Source of the DNA: Thermoflexales bacterium
GTDB lineage: Bacteria > Chloroflexota > Anaerolineae > Fen-1058
Assembly: GCA_016931085.1 (NCBI GenBank)
Contig: JAFGFO010000067.1
Coordinates: forward strand, 1 to 27,111
Direction of reading: 5' to 3'
DNA: 27,111 nt
This document shows, piece after piece, positions 8,137 to 15,260 of this stretch. The notes beneath the pieces are model-generated. The model ran no database searches, had not been told where the DNA came from, and saw only the letters and a program-made list of their open reading frames with translations. The translations under genes and the position numbers were made by a program. Numbering within the stretch: the stretch's first letter is position 1; the number at the start of each line of letters is the position of its first letter.

Positions 8137-8641
8137 CCTTAATCGTGCGCAACTCGAACTTTAAGCCTTGCAAGACATTGCAGAGATAATTACTGACAAA
8201 TTTCATCAGGCGTCTGCTGCGCAAGTATCTTCGGGCCACGGGATCATAGACATGCTCAACTTGGACTACGTCGAAGCGAGCGTGAGTATAATAAGATCGC
8301 CCTGTGCGTTTGCCAAAAAAATCAAAACTGTTCTCGGTGAATAACTTGACATGGGTCGGGTCCATTACCGCATAGCGATGATTCCAATTGGCTGTTCGGA
8401 TATATATCTGTGCGTTGGGCCGCGCAATGCGATATATTTCTTCCATGGTAGCTATTGTGTCAGGTAGGTGTTCTATGATATCGTTAAGATAAATGACCTC
8501 AAATGAGTTGTCGGAAAAGGCATATGGGTATTCGGCTACATTGGCGATGACGTCTACGCCGGCAAGGGGAACAATATCAATGCCGATGGCCCCTTCAACT
8601 TTGGCTGTACCACATCCTAGGTCTAGAATTCTCATATTCAT
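8111..8641 (-). CDS. Class I SAM-dependent methyltransferase (Methyltransf_11-like)
   Basis: This is a short 176-residue protein. Motif I LDLGCGTAK (6-14) appears at once, followed by GIDI (20-23) for the acidic ribose-binding loop and YLNDIIEHLPD (51-61) for motif IV. It lacks any extra N-terminal domain. It is the first gene of the nonulosonate operon, 30 bases downstream of the promoter/operator palindrome, and its end overlaps the glycosyltransferase start. Codon use and base composition are visibly more AT-rich than in the flanking sugar genes, hinting at separate acquisition. A glycan or lipid-sugar methylation role is inferred from context; the substrate cannot be read from the sequence. 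An alternative start is ATG 8635, with little effect on the protein. Confidence 0.75.
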   Translation of the reverse strand: MNMRILDLGCGTAKVEGAIGIDIVPLAGVDVIANVAEYPYAFSDNSFEVIYLNDIIEHLPDTIATMEEIYRIARPNAQIYIRTANWNHRYAVMDPTHVKLFTENSFDFFGKRTGRSYYTHARFDVVQVEHVYDPVARRYLRSRRLMKFVSNYLCNVLQGLKFELRTIKDGDVISRA

Positions 8642-8670
8642 CTCTACATTTGGTGGTGTTTACGCCTTTT

Positions 8671-8716
8671 CAAAATTCATTTCGTGAATTTTGCTACATA
8701 TTGCCCTAGGTGTCAA
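8671..8716 (-). promoter_or_regulatory. Promoter P1 with palindromic operator, nonulosonate operon
   Basis: On the minus strand a perfect -35 TTGACA (8711-8716) is followed by a 17-base spacer and CAAAAT as -10 (8688-8693). The -10 forms part of a palindrome with arms AAAATTCA/TGAATTTT around a 5-base centre (8672-8692; one more pair at 8671/8693). The same palindrome and promoter layout recur upstream of the MarR-like regulator at 13528-13572. A protein bound here would block RNA polymerase. Confidence 0.75.
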
Positions 8717-8793
8717 GAGCAATTTTGTCTTTACCCCGCCACTATCTTGGCAATCCACTGTATGCCCGTCTTCGTACAGCTCAGATACAATCT

Positions 8794-10125
8794 TCACCTG
8801 CGCACTCCCACGCCGACCCCGTAGTAGGCAAAGCCGAGCGCCCGCGCCTGCGCCGCGTCGAAGGCGCGCCGCCCGTCGATCAGGATGGGCGTGCGCAGCG
8901 CGGCCTTGAGCGCCGCCAGGCTCAATGTTTTGTAGGCGCTGTGGGCGACCATCACCACCACGGCGTCGCAGCCCTGGATGCATTCTAACACATCTCCCTG
9001 GTAGGGCGCCACCCAGGGATCGTGGATGCGCAGTTCCACGCCCAAGCGGCGCAGCTCGGCCTCCAAGGCCTGGCTGGGACTGTTGCGCGTGTCGTCGCTG
9101 TCTTCCAGGTAGGCATAGCCCAGCACGGCCACCCGCGCCTTGCCAGGCTCAACTCCCGCATTGGCCAGGGCCGCGACGCTCAGCTCTGCCACGTGGAGAG
9201 GCATCCCGTCATTCACCGCGCGCGCCGCCGGGATCAGCCGCAGGGGCGCCTGCCCTGCCGCGCCGTGGGCCAACAACCAGGGGTCCTTGGGGATGCAGTG
9301 CCCGCCCACGCCCGCGCCGGGCAGGTGCATGGCGCGAAACGGGCTTTTGTTGACCAGCTCGCGCACGCGCCACACGTCGCCCCCGGCCGCCTCGCAGATC
9401 AGCGCCACCTCGTTGGCAAAAGCGATCTGCACGTCCCGGTAGGCGTTCTCGGTCGTCTTGACCAGCTCGGCCGTGATGGGGTCGGCCGCGTCCAGCTCGG
9501 CCTGCACGATGGTGCGGTAGAGACTGACCATGACCTGGGCCGTTTCGGGTGTGCTGCCGCCGCACACGCGGCTGAGCGTGCGCAGATTGGCCAGCAGTTT
9601 GCCCGGCATCACTCGCTCTGGGCAGGCCCCCAGGTAAAAGTCGACGTTAGCCCGCCGCCCGGAGGCTTCTTCGAGCAGCGGCCGCACGACGCGCTCGATG
9701 GTGCCCGGCGCGATGGTGGACTCGACGACGATCAGCGCGCCCGGCTTGATCACGGCTCCCAGGCTGCGGCAGGCGGCCCTGAGGGCCGCGTAGCGCGGCC
9801 GGTGATCGTCGTCCACCGGCGTTTCCACGTCGATCAACACCACGTCCGCCCCCGCCAGTTCGGCGTAATCGCTGGTAGCGCGCAGGCGGCCAGCCTGGAT
9901 GACCTCGGCCAGCAGCTCGGCCAGGCCAGGCTCCTCGCCCTCAATGGGATTGCTCCCGGCGTTGATGGCTACTGCGCGCTCGGCCTTGATGTCGATCCCG
10001 ATCACGCTAAACCCGGCTTGGGCAAAGGCGCAGGCTACCGGCAGCCCCACGTAGCCCAGGCCGATCACGCCGATGATGGCCTGGCGGCTCTTGATCTTGG
10101 TTTCTAGTGCTTGCAAGTGAGTCAT
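8794..10125 (-). CDS. wbpA: UDP-N-acetylglucosamine 6-dehydrogenase (WbpA-like nucleotide sugar dehydrogenase)
   Basis: The start at ATG 10125 gives 443 residues, the usual family length. An in-frame extension upstream runs through intergenic repeats and is rejected. The Rossmann motif GLGYVG is at 22-27. LVKTTENAYRD (221-231) carries the conserved Lys223, and GVGGHCIPKDPW carries the catalytic Cys277. The C-terminal domain ends with the UDP-binding region (residues about 320-440). The family oxidises a UDP-hexosamine C6 twice with NAD. The neighbouring WbpB, WbpE and WbpD homologues point to UDP-GlcNAc as substrate rather than UDP-Glc or UDP-ManNAc. It is the last gene of the operon and is separated from wbpB by about 100 bases holding a repeat and hairpin. 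Substrate choice is inferred; the family is certain. Confidence 0.9.
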   Translation of the reverse strand: MTHLQALETKIKSRQAIIGVIGLGYVGLPVACAFAQAGFSVIGIDIKAERAVAINAGSNPIEGEEPGLAELLAEVIQAGRLRATSDYAELAGADVVLIDVETPVDDDHRPRYAALRAACRSLGAVIKPGALIVVESTIAPGTIERVVRPLLEEASGRRANVDFYLGACPERVMPGKLLANLRTLSRVCGGSTPETAQVMVSLYRTIVQAELDAADPITAELVKTTENAYRDVQIAFANEVALICEAAGGDVWRVRELVNKSPFRAMHLPGAGVGGHCIPKDPWLLAHGAAGQAPLRLIPAARAVNDGMPLHVAELSVAALANAGVEPGKARVAVLGYAYLEDSDDTRNSPSQALEAELRRLGVELRIHDPWVAPYQGDVLECIQGCDAVVVMVAHSAYKTLSLAALKAALRTPILIDGRRAFDAAQARALGFAYYGVGVGVRR

Positions 10126-10137
10126 AACTGCTCTGAA

Positions 10138-10249
10138 ATCGTTACACAGAGTTACACGGAGATGCTTCGCAGAGACGCACAGAGGATTTAAAAAAACTAA
10201 TCCTCTCTGTGAAGCTCCGTGCTTGCTCAGTGCATCTCTGTGATCTGCA
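10138..10249. repeat. Intergenic degenerate repeat with hairpin (CTCTGTG/CTCCGTG type)
   Basis: Short CTCTGTG, CTCCGTG and CTCTGCG elements run outward on both strands from an AT-rich centre. The centre is a hairpin with stem AGAGGATT (10181-10188) paired with AATCCTCT (10199-10206) and a 10-base A-rich loop. Similar strings are familiar as spacer repeats in environmental bacterial genomes. The right arm extends into the last codons of the wbpB-like gene. It could slow or partly terminate transcription between wbpB and wbpA, but no clean terminator is visible. Confidence 0.6.
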
Positions 10250-11243
10250 TCGTTATCGCGCGCTGCTCCAGCCCCGAAGTCACCACGGCTTGGGCCAGCT
10301 CCAGGGCTATCAGCCCGTCTCGGCCGCTCACGGCGCTGTCGCGCTCGCCGCGCACGGTGGCTACAAAGGCTTCCAGTTCGGCCCGCAGAGGTTCTTTCTT
10401 GGCCACGACGTAGCGCGTCATCTGGCCCTCGCTCACGCCGCGCAGCATGCGCAGCGTGTCCCACCCGCCGCTGGCCGCCTCGGCATTCTCGTAGAAATAC
10501 AGGTCTTGGGTCAAATAATCCACGCGGAACATGCCGCGCTCGCCGGTCACGTACAACTCGCGTATCTTGGTCGGGGTCAGCCAGTTGATGGTCAGCGTGC
10601 CCACCGCGCCGTTGTCCAGCCGTACCAGCCCGGCCAGCAAGTCTTCACGTGTGCTGTGAATGCGCCGCTCGGTCTCGGCATACACCCGCACGATTTCCGC
10701 CCCGCTCACGTAGCGAATCACGTCCAGATCGTGCACGGCCAGATCGATGATCACCCCCACGTCTTTCACCCTCGCCGGAAAAGGCCCCTGCCGGCGCGCG
10801 TCGATCTGGAACACGCGCCCCAACTCGCCATGGGCCAGGCGTTCCCTGAGCGCTGTGACGGCCGGGTTGAAGCGCTCGATGTGCCCAACCATCAACTGCA
10901 CACCGTTTTGCTCGGCCGCAGCGATGATTTGCCGGCCTTCTTCCACGTCAAAGGCGATCGGTTTTTCTACCAACACGTGGATTTGGCGTTGAATCGCTTC
11001 CAGCGCCACGGCCAGGTGATCCACGGTCGGCACCGCGATGGTCACGGCCTGTGGTCTCTGCTCGTCCAGCATCTCCAGGTAGTTGGTATACGCCCGTGTG
11101 CTCAGCCGCCCGGCCACTGCCTGGGCGGCCTGCTCATCGCTGTCGGCCACGCCGGCCAATTCGACGTCGGGCAGTTCGGAATAGACTCGCGCGTGGTTGC
11201 GGCCCATCGCCCCCACGCCGATCACGGCCACCTTGAGCGTCAT
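10227..11243 (-). CDS. wbpB: UDP-GlcNAc uronate 3-dehydrogenase (WbpB/WlbA-like Gfo/Idh/MocA oxidoreductase)
   Basis: The 338-residue protein has the NAD-binding fold at its start (VAVIGVGAMGRNHARV, 5-20). The Gfo/Idh/MocA motif EKP sits at 93-95, GHIERFNPA (120-128) is a WlbA/WbpB hallmark, and a conserved His171 lies in VHDLDVIRY. It should oxidise C3 of UDP-GlcNAcA so that the aminotransferase can install an amino group. The start overlaps the aminotransferase stop by 4 bases (ATGA). The last seven or so residues (MQITEMH) are encoded by the right arm of the intergenic repeat, so the native C-terminus may have been replaced or extended by repeat insertion. Family and pathway role are well supported by the neighbours. 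Confidence 0.88.
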   Translation of the reverse strand: MTLKVAVIGVGAMGRNHARVYSELPDVELAGVADSDEQAAQAVAGRLSTRAYTNYLEMLDEQRPQAVTIAVPTVDHLAVALEAIQRQIHVLVEKPIAFDVEEGRQIIAAAEQNGVQLMVGHIERFNPAVTALRERLAHGELGRVFQIDARRQGPFPARVKDVGVIIDLAVHDLDVIRYVSGAEIVRVYAETERRIHSTREDLLAGLVRLDNGAVGTLTINWLTPTKIRELYVTGERGMFRVDYLTQDLYFYENAEAASGGWDTLRMLRGVSEGQMTRYVVAKKEPLRAELEAFVATVRGERDSAVSGRDGLIALELAQAVVTSGLEQRAITMQITEMH

Positions 11244-12313
11244 AGCTTGTTGACCTCGCTGACAATTGTTTCCAGATCGGCCTGGCTCAGTTGAGGATGG
11301 ACGGGCAGCGAGATGACTTCCTGGGCTAGTTGCTCGGTGACCGGCAAACGGACATCACCCAACCCCAGCTCGACCAGGTAAGCTTGCTTGTGAGCCGGCA
11401 CCGGGTAAAAGACGCCGGTGCCCACTCCGGCCTCGTTGAGTTGCTTGACGGCCGCGTCGCGGTCGCGGCCGCCATCTACACGCACCGTGTACTGGTGCCA
11501 GACGTGTTCGCAGCCCGCTTGGGCCTGGGGTGTGATGACGCTGGTGATGTGCGCGTTGAGATAGGCCGCGTTGGCGCGCCGCTTGGCGGTGAATTCTCCC
11601 AGGCGCTCGATTTGCGCCAGCCCGATCGCCGCGTGCAGATCGCTCGTGCGGGAATTGTATCCCAGCATGTCGTGATAGTAGCGGCGCTGCATGCCGTGAT
11701 TGCGCAGCATGCGGCAGCGGGCGGCCAGATCGTCGTCGTCGGTGGTGATCATGCCACCCTCGCCGCTCATCACATTCTTGGTGGCGTACAGGCTAAAGCA
11801 GCCGGTGCCAAAGCTGCCGGCAGCGCGCCCCTGGTAGCGCGCCCCGACCGCCTGGCAGGCATCTTCGATGATGGCCAGGCCGTGCTTGCCGGCGATCGCT
11901 TGCAGTGCGTCCATGTCACAGGTCTGCCCGTACAAGTGCACCGGCATGATGGCCTTGGTGCGGGGCGTGATGGCTGCCTCAACCCGCCCCGGATCGATGT
12001 TAAAGCTGTCGGCTTGAATGTCTACCATCACCGGCCGCGCGCCGCAAAAGAGTATGCTGTTGATCGAGGCGATAAAGGTGAACGATGGCGTGATCACTTC
12101 GTCGCCAGGCCCCACCCCATGGGCCAAAAGGGCGATGTGAAGGGCCGTGGTGCCTGATGAGGTCGCCACGGCATGTTTGACGCCGCACACGGCGGCGAAT
12201 TTTTCCTCCAGGCGAGCCGTGCGCGGCCCTTGCACCAACATGCCAGACTCGAGCACTTCCAGCACAGCTTGCTTTTCGGCTTCGCCGATGCAGGGTTTGG
12301 ATATGGGAATCAT
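11240..12313 (-). CDS. wbpE: DegT/DnrJ/EryC1-family sugar aminotransferase (WbpE-like)
   Basis: The 357-residue protein has a PLP-dependent fold-type I layout. TSSGTTALHIAL (51-62) binds the phosphate, IIEDACQA (148-155) carries the acidic residue for the pyridine nitrogen, and SLYATKN (174-180) carries the Schiff-base Lys179. The N-terminal PISKPCIGEAE and GMLVQGP motifs are typical of this family. With the neighbouring 3-dehydrogenase it should convert the 3-keto uronate to the 3-amino sugar. It overlaps wbpD upstream and wbpB downstream by 4 bases each. Other DegT enzymes act at C4, but the wbpB/wbpD neighbours argue for C3. Confidence 0.9.
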   Translation of the reverse strand: MIPISKPCIGEAEKQAVLEVLESGMLVQGPRTARLEEKFAAVCGVKHAVATSSGTTALHIALLAHGVGPGDEVITPSFTFIASINSILFCGARPVMVDIQADSFNIDPGRVEAAITPRTKAIMPVHLYGQTCDMDALQAIAGKHGLAIIEDACQAVGARYQGRAAGSFGTGCFSLYATKNVMSGEGGMITTDDDDLAARCRMLRNHGMQRRYYHDMLGYNSRTSDLHAAIGLAQIERLGEFTAKRRANAAYLNAHITSVITPQAQAGCEHVWHQYTVRVDGGRDRDAAVKQLNEAGVGTGVFYPVPAHKQAYLVELGLGDVRLPVTEQLAQEVISLPVHPQLSQADLETIVSEVNKL

Positions 12314-12963
12314 GATTTTCTCCTATAGTCAGTCTCAGGGATCGAGATTTCGGCCTGACATTTTGGGCAGACCATCGTTACGCTTTGCTCTACGTTAGCC
12401 AGAGATTCCTGGCTCGCGCCCAGTTTCTCCCCGCACGGGCAGACAAAGCCGTGCAGGCGCGCCGGGTTGCCATAGACCAAGCCATAATCGGGCACGTCGC
12501 GCGTGACCACCGCGCCAGCTCCCACCATGGCCCAGCGGCCGATCGTCACCCCACACACGATGGTGGCGTGAGCGCCGATCGAAGCCCCACTGCGCACCAA
12601 CGTCTGACTAATCGCCCAGTCGTCAATACTCTTTAACGAGCCGTCTGGGTTGATAGCTCGCGGCTGACGGTCGTTGGTGAAAACACAGTGCGGTCCACAA
12701 AACACACCATCTTCCAACGTCACGCCGTGATAGACTGAAATGCCGTTTTGAATCTTGACGTTGTGACCGATATGCACGCCCGCGTCGATGTAGACGCCTT
12801 TGCTCACGATGCAATGGCGGCCGATCACGACGCCCTCCCGCACCTGGCAGTGCTGCCAGATCTTGGTGCCGTCGCCAATGCTGGCCTGGGGTGATACGTC
12901 TGCGGTCGGATGGGCAAAAAAGTTACGCTCTGGCGCGTCATTTCTTAATGGTGCCTTGTTCAT
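12310..12963 (-). CDS. wbpD: WbpD-like UDP-amino-sugar N-acetyltransferase with C-terminal zinc-ribbon-like tail
   Basis: The 217-residue protein consists mainly of a left-handed beta-helix (about 17-172) with clear hexapeptide repeats and the family signature PHCVFTNDRQPRA (91-103). RDVPDYGLVYGNPARL (155-170) is the usual helix cap. It should N-acetylate the 3-amino group, giving UDP-2,3-diacetamido-2,3-dideoxy-glucuronate. The tail carries two cysteine pairs, CPC (175, 177) and CPKC (199, 202), resembling a small zinc ribbon. ATG 12963 has GAGG about 8 bases upstream. The first 26 bases lie inside the regulator gene, so translation is likely coupled. The reaction is inferred from operon context; the fold is certain. 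Confidence 0.88.
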   Translation of the reverse strand: MNKAPLRNDAPERNFFAHPTADVSPQASIGDGTKIWQHCQVREGVVIGRHCIVSKGVYIDAGVHIGHNVKIQNGISVYHGVTLEDGVFCGPHCVFTNDRQPRAINPDGSLKSIDDWAISQTLVRSGASIGAHATIVCGVTIGRWAMVGAGAVVTRDVPDYGLVYGNPARLHGFVCPCGEKLGASQESLANVEQSVTMVCPKCQAEISIPETDYRRKS

Positions 12964-13489
12964 AGATTATCCTCGCTTTGTTTGTGTCGCACGTGTCCGG
13001 CCATTGGATCGCAAAGCCTGTGCCGTCGGCGCGCACGATGGGTACGCTCTTGGATTTTGTCGGCGCACTCTTTCCTAATAGCGCACTATTTCCCAATGGT
13101 GCCATATTCTGCTCGAGACAGGTCAGACGCAAGATCTCGGCGGCCTCGTCTTTCCCTTCGATGCGTACAACTGTGTAGCCAGCCTGACGCACCTCTGCGA
13201 TCACCTGCTGAGCCGCTTGCCGCAGCTCGCGGTAGACACGCATGGATACTTCCATGTAGCTGCGAGTTAACTTGACCTTGAGCGCCAGACCGGCGGGAGT
13301 GAGAAAGTAATGCAGCTTGCGCCGCTGCAGATGGGTGACTTTGACGTAGCCCTTGCTTACTAAACGCTTGACATACCAGTTGATTTTCCCTACCGCCACA
13401 CCTAGACGGGTAGCCAGGTCGGCTTGCGTGACGTCGGGGTCACGCTCGATTTCTTCCAGGATTTGCAGTTCGTGTTCTAGCTCGGACAT
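12938..13489 (-). CDS. MarR-like, EPS-associated winged-helix transcriptional regulator
   Basis: Residues 1-90 form a winged helix: helix-turn-helix VTQADLATRLGVAVGKINWYVKRLV at about 20-44, a basic wing HLQRRKLHYFLTPAG (53-67), then KVKLTRSYMEVSMRVYREL. The GKINWYVKRL...KGYVKV...YFLTPAG...K..LT pattern matches MarR-type regulators found with exopolysaccharide clusters. The next 40 residues hint at a degenerate Rossmann-like strand and helix (VVRIEGKDEAAEIL). The C-terminus is low-complexity and contains a tandem six-residue repeat. It is the first gene of the wbp-type operon. Its own promoter carries a palindrome identical to that of the nonulosonate operon, so autoregulation and control of both operons is the simplest reading. 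No clear ribosome site precedes ATG 13489. Confidence 0.8.
   Translation of the reverse strand: MSELEHELQILEEIERDPDVTQADLATRLGVAVGKINWYVKRLVSKGYVKVTHLQRRKLHYFLTPAGLALKVKLTRSYMEVSMRVYRELRQAAQQVIAEVRQAGYTVVRIEGKDEAAEILRLTCLEQNMAPLGNSALLGKSAPTKSKSVPIVRADGTGFAIQWPDTCDTNKARIIYEQGTIKK
13063..13098 (-). repeat. Tandem 18-bp repeat inside the regulator gene
   Basis: Two adjoining 18-bp units (13063-13080 and 13081-13098) match at 15 of 18 positions and encode LGNSAL then LGKSAP. A third, more diverged 23-bp copy (18 of 23 matches to 13081-13103) lies at 12933-12955, across the regulator stop and the early wbpD codons. The pattern suggests small local duplications near the regulator 3' end. Confidence 0.6.
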
Positions 13490-13527
13490 GCAGCCGCCGT
13501 TTTTTAGCCTGTGGCAAACGTCTCGCC

Positions 13528-13572
13528 AAAATTCATTTCGTGAATTTTACCACAAGGCGTTTTGGATGTCAA
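13528..13572 (-). promoter_or_regulatory. Promoter P2 with palindromic operator, regulator/wbp operon
   Basis: On the minus strand TTGACA (13567-13572) is followed by 17 bases and TAAAAT (13544-13549). The -10 overlaps a palindrome (AAAATTCA, 5-base centre, TGAATTTT; 13528-13548) identical over all 21 bases to the one at 8672-8692. It lies 39-59 bases upstream of the regulator ATG. CTCTTGACA is also shared with P1. A repressor site overlapping the -10 is the expected reading. Confidence 0.78.
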
Positions 13573-13587
13573 GAGGGTGCAGAGTTG

Positions 13588-13651
13588 AAAAACTGAGTTT
13601 TTTCCTACCCCTTCGCTTTGCTTGGGGATGCTTCGCAAAAACTCGGTTTCT
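13588..13651. repeat. Two short palindromic intergenic repeats
   Basis: AAAAACTGAGTTTTT (13588-13602) and AAAAACTCGGTTTCT (13637-13651) are similar self-complementary 15-mers 49 bases apart, between the propeller gene stop and promoter P2. Related strings are common spacer repeats in environmental genomes. They might contribute to transcription termination of the propeller operon, but no GC-rich stem with a T tract is present. Confidence 0.4.
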
Positions 13652-13661
13652 CAAAATCGCC

Positions 13662-15260
13662 TTACTCCAGCCTGAGCATGCTCAAGGCATGCCGGTCGCT
13701 AGGCTTGGTGCCCAGCACTGCCAGGTAGGGGCTGGCTGGGATGGCCAGGCACTCTTTGCACGGGATAGCCTGTTCCCAGATGGGGTGGGCCAGGCGGTCG
13801 ACCACTAGGATGCGCCGGTTCTTTTCGATGACGAGCAGCTCTTTGCCGGGCCTGGTCACGACGGCTGGCTTGGGAGCTATCTGAGCGCTCAGATCTTTGG
13901 TGAGAAAGCGGAGGTCGCCGGTCACTTTTCCGGCCTTATCCAGGGTGACGAGCCTTTGGCCGAGGATGACGGCGACCCATTCGTCGCCAGTGGAGACCAG
14001 GGTTCCGGCGCCCTCGACGTATGGGCTGAGATCTGTTTGCCAGAGTGTATTGCCGCTGCGCAAGTCGAGTGCTTCGAGCGTCATCTTGCGTTTAGCTTCT
14101 TGGATGCTGCGCAGGACCAAGACGACTGTCTTGCCCAAGGTAGCAAAGCCTATGCTGGTGGGAAATACATCGGCGCGTTGCCATAGTGAGTGTCCGGTCC
14201 AGGGGTCGATGGCGTCCAACCTGCTGCCGCGTTCGTGCTGCACCAGGGCTGTGTCCTGGTCTGGGTTGATTTGAACGCCGATGATATCCCGGTACGCATT
14301 GTTCCAGATGGTATTCCCCTGCTGGTTGGTAGCGTCGATCGATCTGGCGCAAGCTGTCAGCGTGCGCATGCCGTTCGTCAGCAGGGCAGTGGACAACCAG
14401 TTGTTGTACACTTTGCGCCACAAGAGCCGCCCGTCCGCACCAAGCATGTGTACTTGGACCTCGTTGCCGAAACTGCGCATCGCTTCGCCGATTGCCAGCA
14501 GGGTCTGACCGTCGTTCGCCACTTGCAGCTTGATCGACGTGCACGGGTCGTGGGGGATCTGCCACAGGACATTGCCGTCGACGTCGAGTGCAGAGAGGGG
14601 GTCGCTGTTGCTGGTGATAATCAGCACGTCGTCCGCTCGTTTCCAGCTCACCGGCGGCCCGCCTTGCAAGCGATGCTGTATGATCGGGGTGGCCGGGGTG
14701 GCTGGGTCTATCCATGTGACCAGCGCGCCGCTCCTGGTTGCTTGGTGGGCATAGACCAACTCGCCATTTTCCGATAGCCCGGCTTGATAGATCAGCCAAT
14801 CTCTGGCGATCGTTTGCAAATTGCCACAGCGATCGATCAGGTGAAGGCGGCCGCTCGGCTTGGCCTTGGCAGAAGCGGCCGACAGGGCGCTCGCCCCTCC
14901 CGAGGCCAGCAGCAGTCGCTGCCCGTTGGGGCTGGCGCAAAAGCTGCCTATCTCTTTTTCGGCCAGGTCGATCGACCACAGGATTTCCCCGGCCCGATTG
15001 AGTGGCGCTGCCAGGGCGGCCAGCATCTTTTCGGCTGCGATATTGTGAGCATCCTGGCGCAGGACTTGCCGGTAGGCGAAGGCGGCGTCGGCCAGCCAGC
15101 CCAATTGGCGGCAGGCGGCGCCGAGCGCCAGCCAGGCGTCGAGAGCGGCTGGCTCCAGGCTCACGGCCAGGCTGTATTCTTCGATGGCTTCTATGAATTG
15201 CCCGGCGTCTTGAAAGTGCCGGGCGCGATCGAGGTGGACACGGCTATTGTCAGAGCCCAT
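13662..15260 (-). CDS. TPR and PQQ/WD-like beta-propeller protein
   Basis: The 532-residue protein starts with about two TPR units (residues 8-85, for example GQFIEAIEEYSLAVSLEP). From about 92 it continues as a propeller built of repeating blades such as GEILWSIDLAEKEIG, GNVLWQIPHD, GRLLWRKVY, GNTIWNNAYRDI, GHSLWQRADV and GNTLWQTDLS. The G..LW pattern is typical of PQQ-like propellers, here used as a binding scaffold because no dehydrogenase residues are evident. There is no signal peptide or membrane segment, so it is probably cytoplasmic. It overlaps the preceding TPR gene by 11 bases, and AGGTGAG precedes ATG 15260. It is the last gene of the PFK operon. The function is unknown; a sensor or scaffold role is inference. 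Confidence 0.7.
   Translation of the reverse strand: MGSDNSRVHLDRARHFQDAGQFIEAIEEYSLAVSLEPAALDAWLALGAACRQLGWLADAAFAYRQVLRQDAHNIAAEKMLAALAAPLNRAGEILWSIDLAEKEIGSFCASPNGQRLLLASGGASALSAASAKAKPSGRLHLIDRCGNLQTIARDWLIYQAGLSENGELVYAHQATRSGALVTWIDPATPATPIIQHRLQGGPPVSWKRADDVLIITSNSDPLSALDVDGNVLWQIPHDPCTSIKLQVANDGQTLLAIGEAMRSFGNEVQVHMLGADGRLLWRKVYNNWLSTALLTNGMRTLTACARSIDATNQQGNTIWNNAYRDIIGVQINPDQDTALVQHERGSRLDAIDPWTGHSLWQRADVFPTSIGFATLGKTVVLVLRSIQEAKRKMTLEALDLRSGNTLWQTDLSPYVEGAGTLVSTGDEWVAVILGQRLVTLDKAGKVTGDLRFLTKDLSAQIAPKPAVVTRPGKELLVIEKNRRILVVDRLAHPIWEQAIPCKECLAIPASPYLAVLGTKPSDRHALSMLRLE

Noticed and set aside
8660..8798. Small GTG-started ORF of about 45 codons across promoter P1
   Set aside because: It would contain the -35, -10 and operator palindrome that are conserved with P2, so the DNA constraint explains the sequence better than coding.
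10126..10464. In-frame N-terminal extension of the nucleotide sugar dehydrogenase
   Set aside because: The extra 113 codons are translated intergenic repeat and the antisense of the wbpB end. The family N-terminus and normal length fit the ATG at 10125.
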